Source of the DNA: Candidatus Dadabacteria bacterium
GTDB lineage: Bacteria > Desulfobacterota_D > UBA1144 > Nemesobacterales > UBA2774
Length of the DNA: 7,358 bases
Assembly (NCBI GenBank): GCA_030632765.1
Contig: DAOVUC010000079.1
Coordinates: 1 to 7,358 of the forward strand
Direction: 5' to 3'
The notes beneath the pieces were generated by a model. The model made no database searches and was not told the DNA's origin. It saw only the letters and a program-made list of their open reading frames with translations. Made by a program: the position numbers and the translations under genes. Positions 1 to 7,358 of the stretch are shown piece by piece; the first letter of the stretch is position 1; every line of letters begins with the position of its first letter.

Positions 1-1570
1 GCCCTACTCTCGGGGCTCTTAAATACTTTACAACATGAAGCGCATATAGAGGGTCGTTTTCGTCATACCCTCTGGCATCATCTGAAATCGCCTCGGGCTG
101 TGATCTGAATATTCCCGGAACCCTGTTATCTTTTAAAAACTTCCCAGCCATTCTATTCATTAGTATCATGAATTCAGAAACAACCCTATGAGCCGGCGTA
201 TTCATATAATTTTTTTCTATAGTAACATTTGAATTTTCATCAAAGCTGAATTTAAGCTGCGGCAGTTGGATTATTAGTGCGCCTGCCTGGAGTCTTTTCT
301 CGCGCAAGTTTTCTGCAATTTGTTTGAACTTGTTGCCAATCGGGTCAGTACCAAAATATTCAGAAGCTTTTAAGTAGCTTCTGTTTTCTCTTACCAATAT
401 CTTGGAATTTGTAAATCTATAGTTCTTTATATTTAGATTGGCATCAAAATTTACGAGCAAAGAAAGAGCCTTCTTTTCAGTGCCCGCTACAAGACTAAGC
501 CTTTGTGTTATTAACTCAGTGGGAAACATATGTATGTGATGCTCAGGCAGGTATATTGTCTCGCCCCGCCGCGCCGCATCGTCGTCCATGCTGCTCCATT
601 TAGGGACATATGCCGCAACATTTGCTATGTGGATCCCAAGGGTTGTTAGTTCTTCTGTTTCTTCAATTGATATGGCGTCGTCTATATCCTGTGTGTTCTC
701 ATCATCAACAGAAAACACATGCAGACGAGTTAGGTCTTCTAAGCCTTCATCTGTAAAGGGTTGTTTAAGTATTTCATCAACTTCTTCAATTACTTTCTTT
801 GGGAAATCGTCACTTATAGAAAATCTTTTGATTAAAGGGTCTTCGTCTTCTTTCCAAGCTCCTGTTTTTATTAAGAATTCGATGGCGCCTTCTACATCTT
901 TGATCCCTATTTCCGATAAGAAGGATTTAACTTCTCCAGCTCGATTGAATTTATCCACGAAGATTACGTAGCTTTTGATAAGATCTATATACTCTTGTGG
1001 GTCAAAGTTTTCATCTGCACTCTCACCACCTCCACTAATGAGCTGTTTGGCCCAACGAAGTGCATGCATACGATACTCTTTCTTTCTGACCTCGGCCTCT
1101 TCTTTAGCCGCTAGTTCTTCAACCTCAGAGGCTTCTCTGGCATAATAACCCGTTACCCCTCTTTTAAAATAGATGTCATTTTTATCTACAGCCCAAAATA
1201 ATAGTAAAGTCTGTTCGTTTACAATATTGCTATCGCCAAAATAGAGCTCTACAAGATCATTAAACATGATCTCTTTCTTTTCGTCCCCTACACATTCCCA
1301 CAAAGTCTCTAAATCGACCTTTTCTTTTTCTTCTTCGAGATTTCTTCTAACTTCCCTTAACTTAAACTTCTTTTCCGGCTGCGTGAAATTGCCTTCGATC
1401 GTGATTCCTGAGTAGTAAGCAATTTTTTCTAAATCTATTGAGACATCCTTTCCTTCCTCGGAGAAGATATTAGCTTTATCTCCAAGGGCGTCAGAGAATA
1501 TTCCAAAAGACGGTTCCTTTCGTTTTCTGAACAATATAAGTTCGTTGGCTTTGGGTATTTTCTTGGTCAT
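1..1570 (-). CDS. RNB-domain exoribonuclease (RNase II/R superfamily), C-terminus cut off by window edge
   Basis: The open frame from the ATG at 1568-1570 gives 523 codons with no stop before the left edge. The RNB catalytic site is visible at residues 288-299 (VDDENTQDIDDA). Asp289, Asp295, Asp297 and Asp298 match the four metal-binding Asp of E. coli RNase II (201, 207, 209, 210). Later family blocks follow: LGIHIANVAAYV near 315, RGETIYLPE near 340, VSEFMILMNRMAG near 468 and PGIFRSQPE near 488. Members of this family degrade single-stranded RNA 3' to 5', releasing nucleoside monophosphates. The first 260 residues are not an obvious tandem cold-shock pair. They begin with a small beta-type segment (8-50), followed by a charged helical stretch (about 145-170) and a winged-helix-like part (about 205-255), resembling the cyanobacterial/plastid-type RNase II architecture from memory. 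The end of RNB and any S1 domain lie outside the window. No strong Shine-Dalgarno precedes the ATG. RNase II versus RNase R cannot be settled. Confidence 0.9.
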   Translation of the reverse strand, partial: MTKKIPKANELILFRKRKEPSFGIFSDALGDKANIFSEEGKDVSIDLEKIAYYSGITIEGNFTQPEKKFKLREVRRNLEEEKEKVDLETLWECVGDEKKEIMFNDLVELYFGDSNIVNEQTLLLFWAVDKNDIYFKRGVTGYYAREASEVEELAAKEEAEVRKKEYRMHALRWAKQLISGGGESADENFDPQEYIDLIKSYVIFVDKFNRAGEVKSFLSEIGIKDVEGAIEFLIKTGAWKEDEDPLIKRFSISDDFPKKVIEEVDEILKQPFTDEGLEDLTRLHVFSVDDENTQDIDDAISIEETEELTTLGIHIANVAAYVPKWSSMDDDAARRGETIYLPEHHIHMFPTELITQRLSLVAGTEKKALSLLVNFDANLNIKNYRFTNSKILVRENRSYLKASEYFGTDPIGNKFKQIAENLREKRLQAGALIIQLPQLKFSFDENSNVTIEKNYMNTPAHRVVSEFMILMNRMAGKFLKDNRVPGIFRSQPEAISDDARGYDENDPLYALHVVKYLRAPRVG

Positions 1571-1590
1571 TGGGTATTAGTTTTTATTAA

Positions 1591-1619
1591 TTTGTAGAAG
1601 TTTTAAAACCCTTGTGCAA
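1591..1619 (-). promoter_or_regulatory. possible promoter for the RNB gene
   Basis: On the minus strand, TTGCAC (1614-1619) and TACAAA (1591-1596) are separated by 17 bases and lie about 20 bases before the RNB start codon. The -35 match is only the TTG half. A perfect 10-base palindrome, GTTTTAAAAC (1600-1609), sits in the spacer and could be a protein site or chance in AT-rich DNA. This is inferred from consensus only. Confidence 0.25.
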
Positions 1620-1666
1620 CTATTTTAACACAGGATTAAAATGTTTCATTCATATGAGACAAATCA

Positions 1667-2040
1667 TCAGGATTTTTCCCTAAACTTATTCAATTCTTCC
1701 AATAACCAGACACTAGATTTTATCGGGTCATTATCGCCGCAATAGACTAAGTAGAACTTACTGCTCATTGTACTTTTAGTCCCCGAATATTCTACAAACT
1801 CCTCAGTTGTAGTGATTTGGTCTCTGAAATGATTGTACTTTTTTTGATATGTTTAGAGGCGCTCTTTCCGTCGTACTTCTTTCCATTCCTTTCAAATGCA
1901 CACTCAGTTTTTTCTACAAATAAGAGCAGGCGCTCCACCTCAGGTTTTTGTGATTCTGAAACGTCCGCAAATGACTCTGTAGTTTTGAAAGCTAGAAAAG
2001 AAGCAAAAATAAATATAAAAACAGAGGCAAATTTAGTCAT
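1667..2040 (-). pseudogene. small secreted DUF5329-like protein, interrupted by a one-base frameshift
   Basis: The ATG at 2038-2040 opens a frame with a clear Sec signal peptide (hydrophobic residues 5-18, likely cleavage after SFA near residue 26). It is followed by ERLLLFVEKTECAFERNGKKY, which matches the start of the DUF5329 family as I remember it. The frame leaves the family at residue 68 and stops after 82 codons. One base added at the A7 run (1839-1845) restores KKKYNHFRDQI, then TTTEEFVEY, GTKSTMSSKFYLVYCG and VWLLEELNKFR, ending at TGA 1667-1669. The repaired protein would be 124 residues with Cys47 and Cys101, a pair that could form a disulfide in the periplasm. The family's function is unknown. 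It lies 42 bases after pyrG on the same strand and could be on the same transcript. A sequencing error or slippage rescue remains possible, so the pseudogene label is provisional. Confidence 0.72.
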
Positions 2041-2045
2041 CCGTT

Positions 2046-2082
2046 AAGTATTCATTGGCAACTTGCTGTTATCAAAATACTT
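2046..2082 (-). other. inverted repeat between pyrG and the DUF5329-like gene
   Basis: AAGTATT and AATACTT form a perfect 7-base inverted repeat with a 23-base loop between the pyrG stop codon and the next start codon. Three further pairs (CCG with CGG) are possible outside an asymmetric internal loop. The stem ends about 5 bases before the ATG of the DUF5329-like gene, so in RNA it would cover the ribosome binding region. No U-run follows, so it does not look like a terminator. Confidence 0.35.
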
Positions 2083-3696
<1,614 letters not shown>

Positions 3697-3707
3697 CTAA
3701 CTAAAAA

Positions 3708-3712
3708 CCTCT
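3708..3712 (-). promoter_or_regulatory. ribosome binding site of pyrG (TTG start)
   Basis: AGAGG on the minus strand lies 11 bases before the TTG at 3694-3696. The spacing is a little long. It supports the TTG, which is already required because an in-frame TAG directly precedes it. Confidence 0.55.
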
Positions 3713-3735
3713 GAAATTTAATGAATTTAAGGCGG

Positions 3736-3748
3736 GACCGTGCTGGTC
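3736..3748 (-). other. small hairpin at the predicted 5' end of the pyrG leader
   Basis: GACC-AGCAC-GGTC forms a 4-base-pair stem with a 5-base loop, placed at or next to the predicted transcription start. Without a U-run it is not a terminator. It might stabilise the 5' end or act in regulation, but it is short enough to be chance. Confidence 0.25.
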
Positions 3749-3754
3749 TTTATT

Positions 3755-3783
3755 AATATATTCTAAAGCTTCCGATCTTGCAA
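3755..3783 (-). promoter_or_regulatory. candidate sigma-70 promoter of pyrG
   Basis: On the minus strand, TTGCAA (3778-3783) and TATATT (3755-3760) are separated by exactly 17 bases, matching consensus at 4 of 6 and 5 of 6 positions. The predicted start near 3748-3749 gives a leader of about 52 bases. One copy of the 11-base repeat CGGAAGCTTTA lies in the spacer, where a bound regulator could affect polymerase. Confidence 0.5.
3764..3774 (-). repeat. 11-base direct repeat, copy 1
   Basis: CGGAAGCTTTA on the minus strand, inside the spacer of the candidate pyrG promoter. It is identical to the copy at 3852-3862, 88 bases away in the same orientation. I noticed no third copy in the window. Confidence 0.5.
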
Positions 3784-3851
3784 TACTATTTAAAGGAATT
3801 TTTTTGAAATTGAAAATAATTGGATAGATTGTCACTAATTATATGATTACT

Positions 3852-3862
3852 TAAAGCTTCCG
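3852..3862 (-). repeat. 11-base direct repeat, copy 2
   Basis: CGGAAGCTTTA on the minus strand, starting 3 bases after the rdgB stop codon. A TATAAT sequence follows 8 bases downstream but has no recognisable -35 at the right distance. The copies could be paired operator sites or a small duplication. Confidence 0.45.
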
Positions 3863-3865
3863 TGT

Positions 3866-4453
3866 TTATTTGCGCTCCAATTCAGTTTTTAGCTTTTTAA
3901 GGGCATTTGCACGGTGACTAATTGTATTTTTTAACTCAGGTTCTACTTCGGCCATCGTTTTTCTTCTATCGGGCAAGTAAAAGATCGGGTCATATCCAAA
4001 TCCGCCCTCGCCTCTTGATTCGTTCAGAATAACACCCTCACAAAATCCTTCAACAACTAACTCCTCTCCATTCGGATCAACAAGAGCTAAAACACATACA
4101 AACCTGGCTTTTCTATTGGGATTGTCTCCCAACTCAGCTAATAATTTTACTATGTTCGTTTTATTTGTGGCACCTTCTCCTGAATATCTTGCGGAGTAAA
4201 TACCTGGGCGCCCATCTAAACCATCTACCTCTAGACCTGAATCATCGGCCAGGGTTAGCTTTTTTGAATATTCGGCAATCTCGCGAGCCTTTTTTAGCGC
4301 ATTATCCCGGAATGTAGGACCGTCTTCAATAACCTCAGGCGGAGAGTCTAAGTCGCTCAAGGAAATAACTTTCCCGAAAACTCCTTCTAACAGTTTTGAG
4401 AACTCTTTTACTTTTCCTTTGTTTCCTGTAGCTAAAACAACTTCTTTAATCAT
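3866..4453 (-). CDS. rdgB: RdgB/HAM1 family non-canonical purine NTP pyrophosphatase (dITP/XTP)
   Basis: This cytosolic enzyme hydrolyses ITP, dITP and XTP to the monophosphate and pyrophosphate, keeping deaminated purines out of DNA and RNA. The 195 residues are the normal length. Family blocks appear in order: ATGNKGKVKEF near 8-18 (substrate phosphate contacts), TFRDNALKKA near 47-56, ADDSGLEVDGL at 69-79 with metal-binding and catalytic Asp70/Asp71, YSARYSG at 86-92, GGFGYDPIF at 150-158, and SHRANAL at 179-185 (base recognition). The ATG lies 3 bases after the rph stop codon. No strong Shine-Dalgarno is visible within the end of rph, so translation is probably coupled to rph. The rph-rdgB order recurs in many bacteria. 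No clear terminator hairpin follows the stop. Confidence 0.97.
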   Translation of the reverse strand: MIKEVVLATGNKGKVKEFSKLLEGVFGKVISLSDLDSPPEVIEDGPTFRDNALKKAREIAEYSKKLTLADDSGLEVDGLDGRPGIYSARYSGEGATNKTNIVKLLAELGDNPNRKARFVCVLALVDPNGEELVVEGFCEGVILNESRGEGGFGYDPIFYLPDRRKTMAEVEPELKNTISHRANALKKLKTELERK

Positions 4454-4456
4454 AGT

Positions 4457-5170
4457 TTATTCCGCAAGCACTTCTTTTTGTTTCTTTATAAGCTCTTTTA
4501 TACCTTTTTCAGCGAGTTTGACCATTTCGGTGAGCCTGTTTTTACTAAAAGGCTCGCCTTCGGCGGTCCCCTGTACCTCAACAAGCAGCCCGGCTCCGGT
4601 CATAGCTATGTTCATATCCACCTCGGCATGGGAGTCCTGTTCATAGTCTAAATCAAGAGCGAGTTTATTGTCTATTATTCCTACACTAACAGCCGCTATA
4701 AAATCTTTAATAGGATTTTCCTTAACTAATCCCTCCCTAGTTAAATATAGTGCCGCTTCTGATAGCGCTACGAATGCACCAGTGATAGATGCAGTTCGGG
4801 TTCCGCCATCCGCTTGCAATACATCACAATCAATTGTTATTGATCTTTCCCCTAATTTATCCAGGTCAATCACGGCTCTTAATGCTCGTCCTATGATTCT
4901 CTGTATCTCGTGTGATCTGCCACCAATGCGTCCTCTGACGCTGTCTCTTCTTACCCTTTCTGTCGTCGCTCTCGGCAGCATGGCATATTCTGTAGTAACC
5001 CAGCCCTTTCCAGTGTCTTTTAAAAAACGAGGAACACTCTCTTCAACAGTTGCTGTACATAGGACTTTGGTATCGCCCATTTCGATAAGAGCTGAGCCTT
5101 CGGCGTTTTTCATAACACCGCGTGTGATTTTTACCGCTCTCAATTGATCCCATTTTCTTTTTTTAGCCAT
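4457..5170 (-). CDS. rph: ribonuclease PH
   Basis: This phosphate-dependent 3' to 5' exoribonuclease trims tRNA 3' ends and other structured RNAs, acting as a hexameric ring. The 237 residues match the family. Visible signatures are LRAVKITRG at 10-18, [18 protein letters not shown] at 23-40, [17 protein letters not shown] at 83-99, [19 protein letters not shown] at 115-133, and [22 protein letters not shown] at 184-205. Arg85 and Arg125 correspond to the phosphate-binding arginines, and Asp179 and Asp185 to the catalytic acidic pair. The N-terminus has a basic KKRKWDQ in place of the more usual RxDGRxxDE-type start. An AAGGGG Shine-Dalgarno (5179-5184) lies 8 bases before the ATG, supporting this start. 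It is first in a two-gene unit with rdgB and is divergent from the transporter gene. Confidence 0.97.
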   Translation of the reverse strand: MAKKRKWDQLRAVKITRGVMKNAEGSALIEMGDTKVLCTATVEESVPRFLKDTGKGWVTTEYAMLPRATTERVRRDSVRGRIGGRSHEIQRIIGRALRAVIDLDKLGERSITIDCDVLQADGGTRTASITGAFVALSEAALYLTREGLVKENPIKDFIAAVSVGIIDNKLALDLDYEQDSHAEVDMNIAMTGAGLLVEVQGTAEGEPFSKNRLTEMVKLAEKGIKELIKKQKEVLAE

Positions 5171-5178
5171 TTAGTCTT

Positions 5179-5184
5179 CCCCTT
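5179..5184 (-). promoter_or_regulatory. ribosome binding site of rph
   Basis: AAGGGG on the minus strand, 8 bases before the rph ATG at 5168-5170, fixes the start. No convincing -35/-10 pair for rph was found in the 142-base divergent region, although it is AT-rich. Confidence 0.7.
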
Positions 5185-5261
5185 TGAAAAAATTAGTTTG
5201 GAAAGAATACCATAGTTATATCTAACAACTTAAATTTATAGGGTTTTTAAGACATCTAAGT

Positions 5262-5267
5262 TATAAT
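5262..5267 (+). promoter_or_regulatory. possible -10 element for the transporter gene
   Basis: A perfect TATAAT lies 45 bases before the transporter ATG. The position where a -35 should be (5239-5244, TAGGGT) is a poor match and no TG extension is present. An activator-dependent promoter or chance in AT-rich DNA are both possible. Confidence 0.3.
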
Positions 5268-5298
5268 GGGTAAAACAAGTTTAATTCTAGATGGCTCT

Positions 5299-5303
5299 GG
5301 AGG
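5299..5303 (+). promoter_or_regulatory. ribosome binding site of the MFS transporter
   Basis: A perfect GGAGG, 9 bases before the ATG at 5313, fixes the start over the in-frame Met6. Confidence 0.75.
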
Positions 5304-5312
5304 TATTTAAAT

Positions 5313-6554
5313 ATGCTGTCTTCCGGAATGCAGCCCAACAAAACCGATCTACATCCGATAATGCCGCTGTATCTGGTCATATTGGTCGCATTTGCGGGTT
5401 ACGGGCTAATGGTGTCGATTTTTATCCCCATGCTAATGCATGACACGGGATTTTTTGACAAATCAGTGCCAACAGCGACAAGAGCTATTTACGGCGGAAT
5501 ATTGCTAGCGTTGTATCCTCTGGGCCAGTTTTTGGGGGCTCCTGTTATAGGCTCTTTAGCGGATAAATTCGGAAGGAAACGAGTTCTTACCATATCCCTC
5601 GTATTTGCTATCTTTTTCTATTTAGTTATTGCCTATTCAATCGATATAAAGTTTCTTTGGCTGTTGATGGGAGCATGTTTTTTGGCCGGACTTACAGAAT
5701 CTAATGTTGCTATTTGTCAAAGCTCAATAGCCGATGTGAGCACTAATGAAGACAGAGGACGGTTGTTTTCATACCTATACACAGCTATGAGTCTGGGTTA
5801 TTTTGTAGGCCCTTTAGCAGGCGGACAGCTAGCAGTGCATTTCGGTCTTTCTACCCCCTTCTGGATAGCTACTATTTTGTTAGTATTTGTCTATATCTGG
5901 GTCTGGATAGGTTTTCACGATCCTTTTGTGCCAGATATTAATAAGAAGATAAGTTACTTTAAAACATTTACGAATCTTGCTACGGTTTTTACTGATCTTC
6001 CGATTAGACGAGTTTATCTGGTTAATTTTCTAATATATTTTGGAGTATTCGGTCTCGCAAGAGTTATACAGATTTATATCATTGATGAGTGGAATTTCGG
6101 AATAGATAAGGTCACTTTGTACTATGCTGTTATTTCGGGGGTTTGTGCGGTATCAAATATGATTTTCTTTGCTCCGCTATCCAAACGTTTTAGTCTCAAA
6201 ACTATCACTATATGGTCGTCAATTATAGGGGGAGTCTTAATACTAATTATTGTCATCCCTAAATCCGAGTATTCGATTTGGTATACATCAATTCCCGCAT
6301 TCTTTATCTTGATGTGGGGTATTTCTGCATGTGGCGCTTATCTCTCTAACCTGGTGAGCCCTGAACGTCAGGGGAGAGTTTTGGGAAACAATCTGGCTTT
6401 ACAAGTTGGAGCGGAGTCTATAGGGGCTGCAATTGGAGGCTTTCTCGCTGCCATATTTATACCTTTACCTATCCTTGTTTACGGTGTAGTTACAATATTG
6501 GGCGGGCTATTGCTTATTACTTATAAAGGTAAGAGGGATGATAAGATAGAATAA
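5313..6554 (+). CDS. major facilitator superfamily transporter, DHA1 (12-helix) type
   Basis: A 413-residue inner-membrane protein with about 12 hydrophobic segments in two halves, split by the cytoplasmic loop around 203-232. The MFS motif A, GSLADKFGRKRV, is at 80-91 in the loop between helices 2 and 3. ADVSTNEDRGR at 140-150 follows helix 4. GYFVGPLAGG at 162-171 fits motif C, found in drug/proton antiporters of helix 5. A degenerate repeat of the motif-A region occurs in the second half (APLSKRFSLKTI, about 287-298). Members of this class use the proton gradient to export drugs or metabolites, and some import solutes. The substrate cannot be named from sequence: the tetracycline/multidrug branch is the closest resemblance, but no resistance claim is supported. 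It has a good Shine-Dalgarno, is divergent from rph, and is followed 37 bases later by a secreted protein gene, probably on the same transcript. Confidence 0.9.
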   Translation: MLSSGMQPNKTDLHPIMPLYLVILVAFAGYGLMVSIFIPMLMHDTGFFDKSVPTATRAIYGGILLALYPLGQFLGAPVIGSLADKFGRKRVLTISLVFAIFFYLVIAYSIDIKFLWLLMGACFLAGLTESNVAICQSSIADVSTNEDRGRLFSYLYTAMSLGYFVGPLAGGQLAVHFGLSTPFWIATILLVFVYIWVWIGFHDPFVPDINKKISYFKTFTNLATVFTDLPIRRVYLVNFLIYFGVFGLARVIQIYIIDEWNFGIDKVTLYYAVISGVCAVSNMIFFAPLSKRFSLKTITIWSSIIGGVLILIIVIPKSEYSIWYTSIPAFFILMWGISACGAYLSNLVSPERQGRVLGNNLALQVGAESIGAAIGGFLAAIFIPLPILVYGVVTILGGLLLITYKGKRDDKIE

Positions 6555-6578
6555 ATATAAAATGGTCAATATCTATAT

Positions 6579-6585
6579 AGGAGGG
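6579..6585 (+). promoter_or_regulatory. ribosome binding site of the lipocalin-like gene
   Basis: AGGAGGG, 6 bases before the ATG at 6592, is the strongest Shine-Dalgarno in the window. It suggests higher expression than the upstream transporter even if the two share a transcript. Confidence 0.75.
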
Positions 6586-6591
6586 TAAGAC

Positions 6592-7080
6592 ATGAGATAC
6601 AGATTCTTAGTAATCTTTGGAGCTTTGCTGATCACTGTTTCATTCAGTGTTATATCGCATTCAGCTGACTTCACATCGATTGAGGGCACATATGTGCTCC
6701 AGTCACGTCAGCTTCCGGATGGGACGACGCTTGCCCCGCCCGCGGTTGCAGGGCTTTATGTCCTGAGCGAGGGGTATATGAGCCTTAACCGCGCCGCGAA
6801 AGATACTCAGGGAAATATCACTTCACGCTCTGCTGTCGGGACATATACAATTTCAGGCTCGACTTATAGCTTGGAGTTGATTTACAATGCCGTTAACGAC
6901 GGCACAAAGATCAGTTATGACTTCGACAAGAAGTCAGGATCCTCTGAGATGACAATGGTAGACGGAAACGTTGATATGAAGATACCTCTGGTTGATAATT
7001 TGTGCGGCTCCTTCAGTCCTGATTCATTCACCGCTATGACCAGAGGCGAATTTATAGACAAGTGGGTTAAGGTGAAATAG
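6592..7080 (+). CDS. secreted lipocalin-like protein of unknown function
   Basis: The 162 residues begin with a typical Sec signal peptide: basic MRYR, a hydrophobic core at 5-20, and likely cleavage after SHSA (residue 25). There is no lipobox Cys, so the product should be soluble in the periplasm or exported. The mature part starts SIEGTYVLQSRQLPDG (29-44), with GLYVLSEGYMSLN at 54-66 and AVGTYTISGSTYSLEL at 81-96. This G-T-[YW] opening, then a GxM-type strand, then alternating polar/hydrophobic strands resembles small bacterial lipocalin-like domains and predicts a beta-barrel. The single Cys138 argues against an internal disulfide. Local G+C (about 48% over 6661-7080 by hand count, 65% in 6721-6780) exceeds that of the transporter gene before it (two sampled lines at 33-37%). 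It probably shares the transporter's transcript. The ligand and role are unknown, and the family assignment rests on pattern only. Confidence 0.8.
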   Translation: MRYRFLVIFGALLITVSFSVISHSADFTSIEGTYVLQSRQLPDGTTLAPPAVAGLYVLSEGYMSLNRAAKDTQGNITSRSAVGTYTISGSTYSLELIYNAVNDGTKISYDFDKKSGSSEMTMVDGNVDMKIPLVDNLCGSFSPDSFTAMTRGEFIDKWVKVK

Positions 7081-7116
7081 AACCGGGGCTATGGGATTAT
7101 TTCCTTTTAATTCGAT

Positions 7117-7358
7117 TTAATATCGGAATATGTTCTTTAATTCCTTGTGGAAATAATCCAGACAAATTTTGATTTTCTCACTTTCTACAAGTTCCTGGTG
7201 GGTAATCAGCCAAATGGGGGATCCGAATTTCGGATCAGGTTTGCTAAGCTCAATTAAAGAAGTGTCCATATTTTTGTAAACAGATGGAAGTAGCCCTATT
7301 CCAAGACCAGCCTTAACGCCGGAGTATATGCTTTCCATTGAACTTGCTTTAAGTGATA
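7117..7358 (-). CDS. LysR-type transcriptional regulator, C-terminal part only
   Basis: The frame is open from the right edge (through 7354-7356) to TAA at 7117-7119, giving about 80 residues. The text SLKASSMESIYSGVKAGLGI, then GLLPS, then PIWLITHQELVESEKIK with a final amphipathic helix, is typical of the end of the LysR substrate-binding domain. The G-x-G-I-x-L-L-P turn closes the effector-binding cleft, the W-[IL]-x-x-H strand follows, and the last helix packs on the domain. The Met at 7336-7338 is internal, not a start. The DNA-binding N-terminus and the first effector subdomain lie beyond the window. It converges on the lipocalin-like gene with 36 bases between stop codons, so it is not placed as the usual divergent activator of the transporter pair. 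Its target is unknown. Confidence 0.85.
   Translation of the reverse strand, partial: SLKASSMESIYSGVKAGLGIGLLPSVYKNMDTSLIELSKPDPKFGSPIWLITHQELVESEKIKICLDYFHKELKNIFRY

Noticed and set aside
588..971. 127-codon plus-strand open frame
   Set aside because: It lies antisense inside the RNB gene, is Ser/Thr-rich low-complexity and matches no family; the minus-strand frame has clear catalytic motifs.
1600..1609. GTTTTAAAAC palindrome as an operator
   Set aside because: An AT-only core palindrome of 10 bases is common by chance in such DNA, and no second site was seen.
1838..1846. dnaX-type programmed -1 slippery heptamer
   Set aside because: The A-run is in the wrong register for A AAA AAG in the zero frame (codons are AAA AAA AGT after ATC), so tandem-tRNA slippage is disfavoured; only single-tRNA or transcriptional slippage would work.
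1817..2047. 76-codon plus-strand open frame
   Set aside because: It is antisense to the DUF5329-like gene, whose signal peptide and family motifs explain the region.
3780..3865. rho-independent terminator after rdgB
   Set aside because: The region is AT-rich with T and A runs, but no GC-containing stem precedes a U-run in the transcript direction.
4668..5147. 159-codon plus-strand open frame opposite rph
   Set aside because: It is a mirror of the rph coding frame with no ribosome binding site or recognisable domain.
5227..5263. AACTTA / TAAGTT inverted pair in the rph-transporter divergent region
   Set aside because: The arms are only six AT-rich bases, 25 apart, which is not enough to claim a regulator site.
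7081..7116. terminator between the convergent lipocalin-like and LysR genes
   Set aside because: Only a 4-base stem with a wobble pair (GGGA-TTAT-TTCC) before TTTT is present, too weak to call.

Overview
The window looks like a chromosomal housekeeping stretch from an AT-rich bacterium (roughly 40% G+C). Two predicted Sec signal peptides, one of them on a relic of a DUF5329-type periplasmic protein, and a partial LysR-type regulator suggest a Gram-negative organism. The phylum cannot be fixed from this sequence alone. No rRNA, tRNA, CRISPR array, insertion sequence, phage gene or attachment site was seen.

Left part, about 1 to 5170, all on the minus strand. In transcription order it holds rph (RNase PH), rdgB (dITP/XTP pyrophosphatase, starting 3 bases after the rph stop), a 169-base gap with a plausible promoter, pyrG (CTP synthase, TTG start), a small secreted DUF5329-like gene broken by a single-base frameshift in a run of seven A, and an RNB-domain exoribonuclease (RNase II/R superfamily) that runs off the left edge without its C-terminus. 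The theme is RNA 3'-end processing and decay (rph, RNB) and nucleotide-pool quality and supply (rdgB, pyrG).

Right part, about 5171 to 7358. A 142-base divergent intergenic region separates rph from a plus-strand pair: a 12-helix major facilitator superfamily transporter of DHA1 type and, 37 bases further on, a small secreted protein with a lipocalin-like look. Converging on this pair from the right edge is the C-terminal part of a LysR-type transcriptional regulator on the minus strand.

I did not find an obviously new multi-gene system. The observation most worth a second look is the DUF5329-like gene: its two reading frames together spell a complete family-like protein and join exactly at an A7 homopolymer. 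It may be a recent pseudogene, a homopolymer base-call error, or a gene rescued by slippage. Secondary points are a stem-loop between pyrG and that gene, the pyrG leader hairpin and promoter with an 11-base direct repeat, and the higher G+C of the lipocalin-like gene.
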